A stretch of 64,000 nt of DNA from a virus. Within the stretch, counting starts at the first letter, position 1. Each line of letters opens with the position of its first letter. Of this stretch, positions 41,216-48,450 are shown in pieces. The stretch covers positions 1-64,000 of IMG/VR virus record IMGVR_UViG_3300034018_001348; one strand, written 5' to 3'. The translations under genes and the position numbers were made by a program. The notes below the pieces were generated by a model, which searched no databases, was not told the DNA's origin, and saw only the letters and a list, made by a program, of their open reading frames with translations.

Positions 41216-42718
41216 ATGTCAATTTTAAGGTCTTATATAGATAAAAACAATACCATTATTTCAAACTCTTATGTTAATACAGGAAGGAACCCTGTTATTG
41301 AGTTAAATTTTGGTGCTTCTGATTTAATTGTTCCAAACTTTGGGTATACGAGATTCATCTTCGATTTAGATTTATCTTTACTACGTCAAAACATTCAATC
41401 GGGTGTAATCTCAACAGGTTGTACTACCGGAATGACACATACATTAAACATGACTAATACCTCTTCATTTGATAACGAATTATTAAATACTTTCATGTCA
41501 AACGAAAGAAGAAGGGCAACCTCATTTGATTTAATCCTATTTAGAATCCCTGAGATTTCCGGAACTACCGGAGGACCTCAACTATGGGATGAAGGTGTTG
41601 GATTTGATTATAGTGATTTTAATGTTAGTAAAGGAACCTCAAATGGTTCTTCAACCCCACTTACCTATGTTGATAGTCGTGCATATTCGTCAAGACCATC
41701 TAACTGGTTTCAAACAACCACAATAGATAATTGGTCTCAACCGGGAATATATGACAACACTAATCAAGGGGTTGTTAATTATTCGGGATTAACTATTGTT
41801 AGTCGACAACATTTTGAATTAGGTAATGAAGACTTATATATGGATATGTCCGCCGAAATTAATGGAGTGTTAAATGGAAGTATCACAGGAGTTACCGGGT
41901 GGGGATTGGCGTATCTCCCTCAAATTGAGAATATTTCAGGTCTTACCGATAGTTATAGTGTTGCATTCTTTTCAAGACAAACCCAGACGTTTTACCAACC
42001 ATTCCTACAAACAACATATAATGATTTAATTCAAGACGATAGAAATCAATTTCTAAAAAACCAAGTTAATAAACTTTATCTATATATCTACCAAAATGGG
42101 AATTTTGTAAATTTAGATAGAAACCCTATTGTAAACGTTTATACTCGAGATAATTCACTTTGGTCAGGTGCGACCGGATTAACTTCTTGTCTAATTACAA
42201 AAGGAATATATGAAGTCACTATTCCTAATGTATTTTCAGGATGTGCCGCCCCATGTGTTTTTTACGATGTATGGTCAAACCTTTCAATAAATGGACAAGG
42301 AATACCAAATGTAGAAAATCAATTTATTCTCCAAGAATATACTTCAGGAATACAAATTGGGTCAACATCTAAGGAGCCTCAAAAATATGGATTTAATTTT
42401 TATGGTATATTACAAAATGAAAATATCCTTAATACCGACATCAGGAAAGTTGGGGTAACCATTAAAAAGGCGTATACCGCTCAACAAATGTTATTAGATG
42501 TTTCTTCATATTATCGAGTATATGTAAAAGAAGGGACGACTGAAGTTTTAGTTCAAGATTGGACCCCAATTAATAGAACACCGAATGAATATTATTTTAT
42601 GTTTGACATGAGAGATAAAATACCAAATCAATATTATGTTGATATTCAAGTAAATACATCAGGTGAAAAAGACACCTATAAAAAACAATTAACCTTTAAT
42701 ATTGTAAATCACAAGTAA
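41216..42718 (+). CDS. virion structural protein (baseplate/tail)
   Basis: A 500-residue beta-rich protein that opens 'MSILRSYIDKNNTIISNSYV' and contains many Gly/Thr/Ser loops ('STGCTTGMTHTLNMT', 'GVTGWGLAYLPQIEN'). The C-terminal 100 residues ('EVLVQDWTPINRTPNEYYFM', 'IPNQYYVDIQVNTSGEKD') look like an immunoglobulin-like sandwich. I cannot assign it to a particular T4 baseplate protein. It lies between the gp5-like gene and a small gene with a probable prohead-protease site, and its stop overlaps the next ATG. Confidence 0.6.
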   Translation: MSILRSYIDKNNTIISNSYVNTGRNPVIELNFGASDLIVPNFGYTRFIFDLDLSLLRQNIQSGVISTGCTTGMTHTLNMTNTSSFDNELLNTFMSNERRRATSFDLILFRIPEISGTTGGPQLWDEGVGFDYSDFNVSKGTSNGSSTPLTYVDSRAYSSRPSNWFQTTTIDNWSQPGIYDNTNQGVVNYSGLTIVSRQHFELGNEDLYMDMSAEINGVLNGSITGVTGWGLAYLPQIENISGLTDSYSVAFFSRQTQTFYQPFLQTTYNDLIQDDRNQFLKNQVNKLYLYIYQNGNFVNLDRNPIVNVYTRDNSLWSGATGLTSCLITKGIYEVTIPNVFSGCAAPCVFYDVWSNLSINGQGIPNVENQFILQEYTSGIQIGSTSKEPQKYGFNFYGILQNENILNTDIRKVGVTIKKAYTAQQMLLDVSSYYRVYVKEGTTEVLVQDWTPINRTPNEYYFMFDMRDKIPNQYYVDIQVNTSGEKDTYKKQLTFNIVNHK

Positions 42719-43062
42719 TGAATAAAATAGTTAAACTAACGGAATCCGATTTAAATAGAATCGTAAAGAAAGTTCTTAAAGAACAAGAAGTTGCTGATTA
42801 TATGTTTTTTAGTAATCTTCAACAAATTAAAAGACAATGTGAAGTCTTATTAGAAATGGACCCTCAACAAATCGATGAAATTATTAATGAAGGGGGGCAT
42901 GATTGGGCGGATGACCATGTAACTGAAGCCAAAAATAATATGGACCAAGTATTTGATTTTTTAATGAATGAAACCAAAAAAGAATATATCGATTATGAGG
43001 AGGTAAACGAAGGTAAAAAAAAAATGTTGCAACCAATAAAAAATTATGGAAACAATCTTTAG
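42718..43062 (+). CDS. internal head-type small protein, zero-frame product (frameshift gene)
   Basis: A 114-residue zero-frame product. The N-terminus 'KLTESDLNRIVKKVLKEQ' ends in L-K-E-Q, which fits the (L/I)-x-E cleavage rule of T4-type prohead proteases (cut after E22). An acidic helical middle follows. At a run of ten A (43015-43024) the -1 frame opens and encodes 46 further residues with a clear domain ('WARQRYDVCPSAYCNGAAVK'), ending at 43163. The full-length product would be 148 residues. In zero frame the last 12 residues after the A-run are unremarkable, which suggests the -1 product is the ancestral one. Confidence 0.7.
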   Translation: MNKIVKLTESDLNRIVKKVLKEQEVADYMFFSNLQQIKRQCEVLLEMDPQQIDEIINEGGHDWADDHVTEAKNNMDQVFDFLMNETKKEYIDYEEVNEGKKKMLQPIKNYGNNL

Positions 43063-43163
43063 ATTGGGCGAGGCAACGATATGACGTTTGTCCTAGCGCT
43101 TATTGTAATGGTGCTGCCGTCAAACGATACAATTCTAAGGGGGGTAAATGGAAAAAAGAGTAA
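43015..43163 (+). other. A10 slippery run and -1 frame extension
   Basis: Ten consecutive A (43015-43024) lie in the codons GGT-AAA-AAA-AAA-ATG. After a -1 shift the reading is N-V-A-T-N-K-K-L-W and continues through 'LDWARQRYDVCPSAYCNGAA' to TAA 43161-43163, immediately overlapping a terminator stem. The K-F/Y-D-V-x-P-S-A-Y-x-N pattern resembles a short domain seen in phage and giant-virus proteins. Either programmed frameshifting or a real indel/assembly error explains it. Confidence 0.65.
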
Positions 43164-43179
43164 TAATACTCTTTTTTTT
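43152..43179 (+). terminator. intrinsic terminator
   Basis: AGAGTA, loop ATAA, TACTCT and eight T. It overlaps the last codons of the -1 frame, supporting 43163 as the real gene end. Confidence 0.7.
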
Positions 43180-43222
43180 CCGTAAAAAATTACATACTTA
43201 GACACTTTACCCAAAAACCATA

Positions 43223-43230
43223 TATTTATA
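43223..43230 (+). promoter_or_regulatory. TATTTATA motif, 3 nt before an ATG
   Basis: Exact octamer ending three bases before the ATG of the HNH endonuclease gene at 43234. Confidence 0.4.
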
Positions 43231-43233
43231 TAT

Positions 43234-44142
43234 ATGGAAACAAAATATTGTAAAAAATGTGATAATTTTATCCCTATCGGTGAATTTCATCAATCACAAA
43301 ATTCTTCATTGTGTAAATACCATCATAATGAGATTGGTAGAAATAATAAAAAAAAATATCGAAAAGACCCGAAAAACAAAGAAAAAGAGAGATTAAACTA
43401 TCACGAAAGAAAAGTTAGACTATGGGCAAATTATCTCCTATCCTCAACCAAAAAAAGAAATTATGAAAATAATTTAACTGTTGAAGATATTTTAGAGATA
43501 TATAACAAACAAGAGGGTAAATGTTATTGGTTTAAAATCCCTTTAATCCCTTCAACTATTAAAAAACACCCTCAAAAACCATCTTTAGATAGAATAGATG
43601 GGTTAAAAGGTTATACAAAAGAAAATGTTGTATTATCCTGTTATGCTGCTAATATCGGAAGAAATGAAACTTCAAGTGAAATTTGGTCTGATTTTTTAGA
43701 GGTCTTGTTTAATGGTGTTAATAAAACTGAAAAAAAGATAAATAACGAAGTAATTAAATTAAATAAAAAAATTGAGGAAACCGATGACAGGGACGAGTTC
43801 GCAATTTATGATGAAAATTTAAATTGTACTGTAGTTAAAAATTTAAATCAATATGCTAGAGATAATAATATTAGCGTAAATACTATACATTCAAGTCGGA
43901 AAAAAATAAATAGAGTTATTCAAAAAGGATTAATTATATTAAATCGAAGTAAAAAAGAGACCGTGGAAAAACGAATGTATCTATTAACATCACCAAACGG
44001 TAATAAATACACGGTTCAATCATTACGAAAATTTTGTAATGAAAACAACCTTAATGATAGTGCATTACAAAAAGTGGGAAAAGGAGAAATTAAACATTAT
44101 AAAGGTTGGGGATGTGAATATGTGACAAAAATTTTAATTTAA
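43234..44142 (+). CDS. HNH-type homing endonuclease with C-terminal NUMOD-like DNA-binding motifs
   Basis: A 302-residue protein. A zinc ribbon opens it ('METKYCKKCDNF'). The catalytic centre is a variant HNH/His-Me finger at about residues 95-145: 'GKCYWFKIPLI', 'KPSLDRIDGLKGYTKENVVL' and 'CYAANIGRNE', like the T4-type and NUMOD-bearing HNH enzymes. Two helical DNA-binding repeats follow: 'LNQYARDNNISVNTIHSSRK' and 'SLRKFCNENNLNDSALQKVG', the second followed by 'KHYKGWGCEY', typical of NUMOD1/IENR1 modules. It stands alone between a terminator and a promoter, so it is a mobile insertion next to the baseplate operon end. Confidence 0.85.
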   Translation: METKYCKKCDNFIPIGEFHQSQNSSLCKYHHNEIGRNNKKKYRKDPKNKEKERLNYHERKVRLWANYLLSSTKKRNYENNLTVEDILEIYNKQEGKCYWFKIPLIPSTIKKHPQKPSLDRIDGLKGYTKENVVLSCYAANIGRNETSSEIWSDFLEVLFNGVNKTEKKINNEVIKLNKKIEETDDRDEFAIYDENLNCTVVKNLNQYARDNNISVNTIHSSRKKINRVIQKGLIILNRSKKETVEKRMYLLTSPNGNKYTVQSLRKFCNENNLNDSALQKVGKGEIKHYKGWGCEYVTKILI

Positions 44143-44146
44143 AAAG

Positions 44147-44179
44147 TTTGGTGTATTCAAAAAAATATGTTTACCTTTG
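44147..44179 (+). promoter_or_regulatory. Bacteroidota-type promoter
   Basis: TTTG at 44147-44150, 21 bases, then TACCTTTG at 44172-44179 (TAnnTTTG). The ATG at 44202 is 22 bases further. Confidence 0.55.
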
Positions 44180-44201
44180 TCGAGTTAAAACACGATAAAC
44201 T

Positions 44202-44600
44202 ATGAGGCATTTTTTTAGAAAAACGAGATTAAAAATTTACTTGAAATTTAGGGGGATTACCCGAATTAAAATGTCGTCTGTTGATAAGAATGAGATAAAA
44301 TCTTCTGCGATTTGTCGGCGTTTAATATCTCACCCGGATTCTAAATTTTTAATTGCTCCATTATCCCATAAAAGATATATTAAAAACGACCCATTAGGGA
44401 TGTTTATTGTTTTATCAAACAATAGAATTAACATCACTAATCACATATATAACTATGATGTTAATTTAAGTCCAGCAATTTCCGATAAATTAAACGATAT
44501 GTTTGATAATAAAGTTGAATTGTTAAGACAAACTTTTGAAACTGAAATTAAAAGTCAAATTAAGCATTCTCTTACCACAATACTTGAAAAACTTATGTAG
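44202..44600 (+). CDS. hypothetical protein
   Basis: A 132-residue protein with a very basic N-terminus ('MRHFFRKTRLKIYLKFRG') and a helical C-terminus ('ELLRQTFETEIKSQIKHSLT'). The middle 'KFLIAPLSHKRYIKNDPLGM' has mixed strands. No domain recognised. It has its own host-type promoter and converges with the next gene (8-nt overlap of the ends), so it looks like a single-gene accessory unit. Confidence 0.55.
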   Translation: MRHFFRKTRLKIYLKFRGITRIKMSSVDKNEIKSSAICRRLISHPDSKFLIAPLSHKRYIKNDPLGMFIVLSNNRINITNHIYNYDVNLSPAISDKLNDMFDNKVELLRQTFETEIKSQIKHSLTTILEKLM

Positions 44601-45036
44601 ATAGTTGTTCTTTAATCACTTTTAAAATTAAACCTCTTAATGATTCATTTTGAGGTTTTTTTATTGGGGTTTTAATTAATCTTTTTTTAGTCCCATTCCA
44701 CACCGATTCTGACTCTTTAATTGGATTACCACTTAAAGTGGGATTAACAGCGGAACCCTCTTCATCATTCTGACCTCGGTAACTTTGTTTTTGTTTCATT
44801 AACAAATGAGACATTTTTTTAGTCTTAGACTCTATCTCTTTTCTTTTTTGGGGGGTTTCCTTATAATCTCCATCCGCCTCTTCATAAGCCAATTCTGCAT
44901 TTGTATAGTGGTAAACTTCATCAGTAAATGGGTCTAATTGTTTTTTTTCCCATATTTGAGGGGCTAAAACAATTGGTGTTTTATAATTTCCGGAACTTCC
45001 GGAACCTGTTGCTTCATTTATTCTATTTTTTTTCAT
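44593..45036 (-). CDS. conserved-looking small phage protein
   Basis: A 147-residue protein started at ATG 45036 ('MKKNRINEATGSGSSGNYKT'), which lies nine bases downstream of a TATTTATA motif; an in-frame upstream start would add a hydrophobic leader but ignores that motif. 'PIVLAPQIWEKKQLDPFTDE' resembles a segment I have seen in T4-like phages of Bacteroidota. The C-terminus 'ESLRGLILKVIKEQ' contains an I-K-E-Q site like those cut by the prohead protease. Probably an internal or minor virion protein. Confidence 0.55.
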   Translation of the reverse strand: MKKNRINEATGSGSSGNYKTPIVLAPQIWEKKQLDPFTDEVYHYTNAELAYEEADGDYKETPQKRKEIESKTKKMSHLLMKQKQSYRGQNDEEGSAVNPTLSGNPIKESESVWNGTKKRLIKTPIKKPQNESLRGLILKVIKEQLST

Positions 45037-45045
45037 ATACTTAAC

Positions 45046-45053
45046 TATAAATA
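45046..45053 (-). promoter_or_regulatory. TATTTATA motif (reverse strand), 9 nt before an ATG
   Basis: TATAAATA on the plus strand, between the divergent genes starting at 45036 (leftward) and 45069 (rightward). It reads TATTTATA for the leftward gene. Confidence 0.35.
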
Positions 45054-45068
45054 TACAATTAAAGAATA

Positions 45069-45314
45069 ATGGAACAAGAAAGACAACCACTAGGGTTATT
45101 ATTTGATAGCGTGGGATATAACTCCCCTGAAGATGTTGATAGATTAATAGATGACATGACTATTGAACAATCTTTTTATATCTTAACTCAATCGTTACAC
45201 TATGTTCATAGTTCTCGATTATTTACGATGCAAGAAACTGAATTAGTTTCAAAATCGTTAAGGATACTACATAAAGTAATGTCGGGTAATAATGAATCAG
45301 AAACAACTGAATAA
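45069..45314 (+). CDS. small hypothetical protein
   Basis: An 81-residue acidic helical protein ('MEQERQPLGLLFDSVGYNSP', later 'SFYILTQSLHYVHSSRLFTM'). No recognised domain. It diverges from the gene at 45036 and ends at a strong bidirectional terminator. The start follows 'AAAGAATA', which is a plausible A-rich initiation region for a Bacteroidota host. Confidence 0.55.
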   Translation: MEQERQPLGLLFDSVGYNSPEDVDRLIDDMTIEQSFYILTQSLHYVHSSRLFTMQETELVSKSLRILHKVMSGNNESETTE

Positions 45315-45345
45315 AAAAAAAAAGGTCTCACGGGACCTTTTTTTA
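45314..45345. terminator. bidirectional intrinsic terminator
   Basis: An A-run, GGTC, loop TCACGG, GACC, and a T-run. It sits between convergent genes ending at 45314 and 45351. Confidence 0.8.
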
Positions 45346-45350
45346 TTTAA

Positions 45351-46199
45351 TTATAGTTTGTTTCCACAAGAAGGACAAAATTTAAAATTACTTTTTGTTT
45401 TGACCCCGCATTCCGTACAGTAATTTCTTATGTCAGAACTTGTTTTGTTTTTAGTACTCAAAGGTTGTATTTGAATTCGAATCTGATGAGACGCATAATA
45501 CTCAAATTCTTTATTTGAGTTTTGAAAATGTTGATTTGTTTTTTCACCCTTTTCAACTCTTCCGGTTTCAATACTTTTACTTATTGGGGTTTGGGATGAA
45601 TTGTAAAATGCCGTATTAGTTATACCGGCAGTATTAGTTATACCGGCAGTATTTATGACCCCACTAACATTTGACGATGTGTTAAATGCCGTTGAAGAAA
45701 TGCCATTAGTGAAAGTTGAACTACCACAAGTCCCAAAAATTGAATTATCTGTTGTTGTTGAAATAAAGGTTGGATTGTATGTACTATTCAATTGATTTAG
45801 ATTGGTGGTACCGTAACGATAATTATTACTCAATGTTAAATGGTTATTTCGTTTCTCATTGTAGAACTCAATTCGTATGTCCCCGTTTAAGGCAATTGCC
45901 GATTGATTTTCCGAAGTATTATTAACAGTGTAGGTACTGAACTGAAATTTGTTATTTGTGTCGAAGAAACGTTCTAAAAACACTCTTTCTCCGGGTCTTA
46001 AAACTAAACCACTTTGTGAGATATAATCACCATGTAATTTTATTTTACAAAGAATAGTGTTTTGGGTTGGATTATGAATTTCGAATTCAAAATTGTCATT
46101 GTCTTCCATGAAGACTACGTGTCCGTTATAAACTTTTAGACGCGATTTTTTCTTAGTGATGTGAGCATTTGGTTTGCTCACCGCAGTTGTGTAATTCAT
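45351..46199 (-). CDS. beta-sandwich protein with C-terminal zinc ribbon
   Basis: A 282-residue protein. Residues 20-100 form a beta domain ('LKVYNGHVVFMEDNDNFEFE', 'GLVLRPGERVFLERFFDT', 'KFQFSTYTVN') that resembles a domain shared by giant viruses and large phages. A Thr/Ser/Asn-rich, Ala-Gly-repeat linker follows (130-205). The C-terminus has 'YCTECGVKTKSNFKFCPSCG', a double CxxC zinc ribbon. A virion or nucleic-acid-associated role is possible. The C-terminal ribbon would be unusual for an extracellular fibre. Confidence 0.6.
   Translation of the reverse strand: MNYTTAVSKPNAHITKKKSRLKVYNGHVVFMEDNDNFEFEIHNPTQNTILCKIKLHGDYISQSGLVLRPGERVFLERFFDTNNKFQFSTYTVNNTSENQSAIALNGDIRIEFYNEKRNNHLTLSNNYRYGTTNLNQLNSTYNPTFISTTTDNSIFGTCGSSTFTNGISSTAFNTSSNVSGVINTAGITNTAGITNTAFYNSSQTPISKSIETGRVEKGEKTNQHFQNSNKEFEYYASHQIRIQIQPLSTKNKTSSDIRNYCTECGVKTKSNFKFCPSCGNKL
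45613..45648 (-). repeat. two direct 18-bp repeats
   Basis: GTATTAGTTATACCGGCA occurs twice in tandem, coding the duplicated A-G-I-T-N-T unit in the linker of the zinc-ribbon protein. Length variation by slippage is likely. Confidence 0.85.
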
Positions 46200-46323
46200 T
46201 TTACTTAATTTTATAATAGTTAATGACTATGTTACTGATACCTTTGTGTCCGTGAATACTCTAAAGTCAAATTGACTCGGGACCAATAATCTAAAATCTA
46301 TTAATAAATATATCTGAAAAAAT

Positions 46324-46354
46324 TTTGCAGTGAAGTAAAAAATATTTATTTTTG
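46324..46354 (+). promoter_or_regulatory. Bacteroidota-type promoter
   Basis: TTTG at 46324-46327, exactly 19 bases, then TATTTTTG at 46347-46354. The ATG at 46372 is 17 bases further, so this serves the small secreted protein gene. Confidence 0.62.
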
Positions 46355-46371
46355 TAGGAAATATTTAAATT

Positions 46372-46626
46372 ATGAAAAAGTTATTATTATTGATTCTACT
46401 TATGGGAAGTTTATCGTCATTTTCACAAGTAAAGAAAAAAACCCCTAAACCCAAAAATTTGGATAAAGAGGTTAATCTTTCTTTAGATTCACTTTCCAAA
46501 ATTTATAAAAAAAATGTTCTTGTGGTAAAAACATTTATTATAAATGACACATTAAAAAGATATATTGGGTACATTAAAGATGATAAATTATACCACGAAT
46601 TGATTGAAGTAAAACGTATTAACTAA
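46372..46626 (+). CDS. small secreted/periplasmic protein
   Basis: An 84-residue protein with a clear signal peptide: 'MKKLLLLILLMGSLSSFSQV' (positive start, hydrophobic core, A/S-x-S-like cleavage region ending in F-S-Q typical of Bacteroidota). The mature part is basic, with a small beta segment ('KRYIGYIKDDKLYHELIEVK'). It has a host-type promoter of its own and its end overlaps by 8 nt the convergent OmpA-like gene. It resembles a moron that acts in the host periplasm, for example on superinfection or on the wall. Function unknown. Confidence 0.65.
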   Translation: MKKLLLLILLMGSLSSFSQVKKKTPKPKNLDKEVNLSLDSLSKIYKKNVLVVKTFIINDTLKRYIGYIKDDKLYHELIEVKRIN

Positions 46627-47752
46627 TACAACGCCCAATTAAACCATATCCTGTTTTAATTTTATCCGTACCTATTGGGGAAAATACTTTAACTTTTTTA
46701 TCCCCTGATGGTGAGTCAAATGGTATGGTAATGCCTTTATTAGATAAATTATAAATAACAAACTCAGTCTGACCTTGTTCTATCATTCTTTTCATCTTCA
46801 ACAATGGTGGTCCAATTTCATCACCTGATTTTTGATACTGAATTGAATTTGAGTTATTTAATAATTGTCTAACCAAATCATTATAATCAGTAACTGTTAT
46901 TGTTAAAATCTTACTTCCTGAAACGGCCACTGAATTATTAATTTTTAATTTAGTTAAGAAAAAAACAGATAATGGAGTATATTTCCAATCTTTATATTTG
47001 CTAACCTCACTTGTGATATAACCAGTGTCTGTTTCAATGTTACCATCATTTGTCGTGATAATTAACCTATCAGGTATTTGGCCTGGAGTAAATACCATTT
47101 CCCCTTTACCATTCAAGAACTCATCAGTTAAAACATAATTTAATTTTGGGTCTCCCTGACCTGCATTAATTCCTAAATTAAAATTACATTTTGTACCTCC
47201 ACCTTTAATATCAAAGGTTACAAATTGTTCTTGACGATATTTTTTAATTAAATCAGGATTTCTATTATCCCCTTTTGTTTTATCATATGGGGTTGACCCT
47301 ATTTTAACATCTGATTCGGATTTTGGAGTGTTAATTGTTAAAACATTCTTTTTTATTAAATCAGGAAATATTTCATCAAAATATTTTTTAACGGAATTAG
47401 CCCTTGCCAAACCTAAACTACCTTTAGTCTCAAAACCTTTAGGGTTTGTAACATTAGATTCTCCGGATGAAATATTCACAACAAATTGACCACCGCCAGA
47501 ATTTTTAATAAACTCTTCTATTTTAGGTTTTAATGATAATATAACATTTTTAACTTTTTCAGAATCATACTCACCAAATCCAAAATTATTTCCAATATTT
47601 TGAGTTGGGAAAGTTTTTTGTACGGGTGTGTTATTAATATTTTTTGAAATTAATTGTTCGTTAATTAAATATAAATTTTTAGTCGCACTTTCATGTAAAT
47701 TAAGAATTCTATTTCTTTCATCCTTGTTAATATCCCAAGTTTGTTTAATCAT
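46619..47752 (-). CDS. internal head-type protein with cleavable N-tag and OmpA-like domain
   Basis: A 377-residue protein. The N-terminal tag contains 'RILNLHESATKNLYLINEQ'; the I-N-E-Q at 30-33 fits prohead-protease cleavage after E32. Residues about 75-190 resemble an OmpA-like peptidoglycan-associating domain ('FVVNISSGESN', 'LGLARANSVKKYFDE', 'VKIGSTPYDK', 'YRQEQFVTFDIK'). The remaining 190 residues are beta-rich and unknown. The same tag occurs on two neighbours and a related one on a third. The inferred role is a protein packaged inside the head and delivered at infection to act on the cell wall. A TATTTATA motif lies 13 bases before the ATG. Confidence 0.65.
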   Translation of the reverse strand: MIKQTWDINKDERNRILNLHESATKNLYLINEQLISKNINNTPVQKTFPTQNIGNNFGFGEYDSEKVKNVILSLKPKIEEFIKNSGGGQFVVNISSGESNVTNPKGFETKGSLGLARANSVKKYFDEIFPDLIKKNVLTINTPKSESDVKIGSTPYDKTKGDNRNPDLIKKYRQEQFVTFDIKGGGTKCNFNLGINAGQGDPKLNYVLTDEFLNGKGEMVFTPGQIPDRLIITTNDGNIETDTGYITSEVSKYKDWKYTPLSVFFLTKLKINNSVAVSGSKILTITVTDYNDLVRQLLNNSNSIQYQKSGDEIGPPLLKMKRMIEQGQTEFVIYNLSNKGITIPFDSPSGDKKVKVFSPIGTDKIKTGYGLIGRCIS

Positions 47753-47765
47753 TTTTATTTTTAAT

Positions 47766-47773
47766 TATAAATA
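47766..47773 (-). promoter_or_regulatory. TATTTATA motif (reverse strand), 13 nt before an ATG
   Basis: TATAAATA on the plus strand; sense orientation for the gene starting at 47752. Confidence 0.4.
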
Positions 47774-47798
47774 GTTTAAATTATCTTATTAATTTTAT

Positions 47799-47829
47799 TT
47801 TGTGAATTACCATAATATCATTATCTTTG
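47799..47829 (+). promoter_or_regulatory. Bacteroidota-type promoter
   Basis: TTTG at 47799-47802, exactly 19 bases, TATCTTTG at 47822-47829; the ATG at 47848 is 18 bases further. Confidence 0.65.
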
Positions 47830-47847
47830 TACTCTAAAATAATAGAT

Positions 47848-48450
47848 ATGAAAAAAAAAATTTTATTATTCGTTATTGGTGTTCTAAGTTTAGTTTCAGA
47901 ATCTTGTATCTCCCAAAAATTTAAAAATGGTGATATCATATTCCAAACATCAAAATCGTCTCAAAGTAAAATGATTCAAATTATTACCGAATCAAAATTA
48001 ACTCATTGTGGTATAATTTTTTATCAAAACGGAAAACCTTACGTATTTGAAGCGGTTCAACCTGTAAAAATAACACCTTTACAAAAATGGATTAGTCGTG
48101 GTTTTAATGAAAAATATATTGTATCTAGAGTTAAACTCCCATTAACTAATAATCAATTAAAGGAAATGTACGGATATTCCAAATCTTTACTTGGTAAAAA
48201 TTATGATATTAAGTTTGAATGGTCGGATAAAAACATGTATTGCTCAGAATTAGTTTATAAAGTATTTGTTGCTGGAGACCGATTTATTGGACGAGCAAAA
48301 AAATTCTCCGATTACAACTTAAACAATAAAATTGTTAAAGACGCAATCAAGAGAAGATATGGGGATTCTATTAATCTAAATGAAATGGTTATTACACCTG
48401 TTGATATATATCAAAGTTCTGAACTTAATACAATATACGATAATTACTAA
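47848..48450 (+). CDS. lipoprotein-type YiiX-like permuted papain-fold amidase
   Basis: A 200-residue protein started at ATG 47848 ('MKKKILLFVIGVLSLVSESC'), giving a signal peptide with a lipobox-like S-E-S-C20; an upstream in-frame ATG at 47827 overlaps the promoter and is rejected. The mature part is a YiiX/NlpC-P60-like permuted papain fold: H53 in 'SKLTHCGIIF', E68 in 'PYVFEAVQP', and C132 in 'NMYCSELVYKVF' form the likely His-Glu-Cys centre. It probably cleaves an amide or lipid ester at the cell envelope. It is expressed from a host-type promoter and converges (4-nt overlap) with another permuted papain-like gene. Confidence 0.75.
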   Translation: MKKKILLFVIGVLSLVSESCISQKFKNGDIIFQTSKSSQSKMIQIITESKLTHCGIIFYQNGKPYVFEAVQPVKITPLQKWISRGFNEKYIVSRVKLPLTNNQLKEMYGYSKSLLGKNYDIKFEWSDKNMYCSELVYKVFVAGDRFIGRAKKFSDYNLNNKIVKDAIKRRYGDSINLNEMVITPVDIYQSSELNTIYDNY

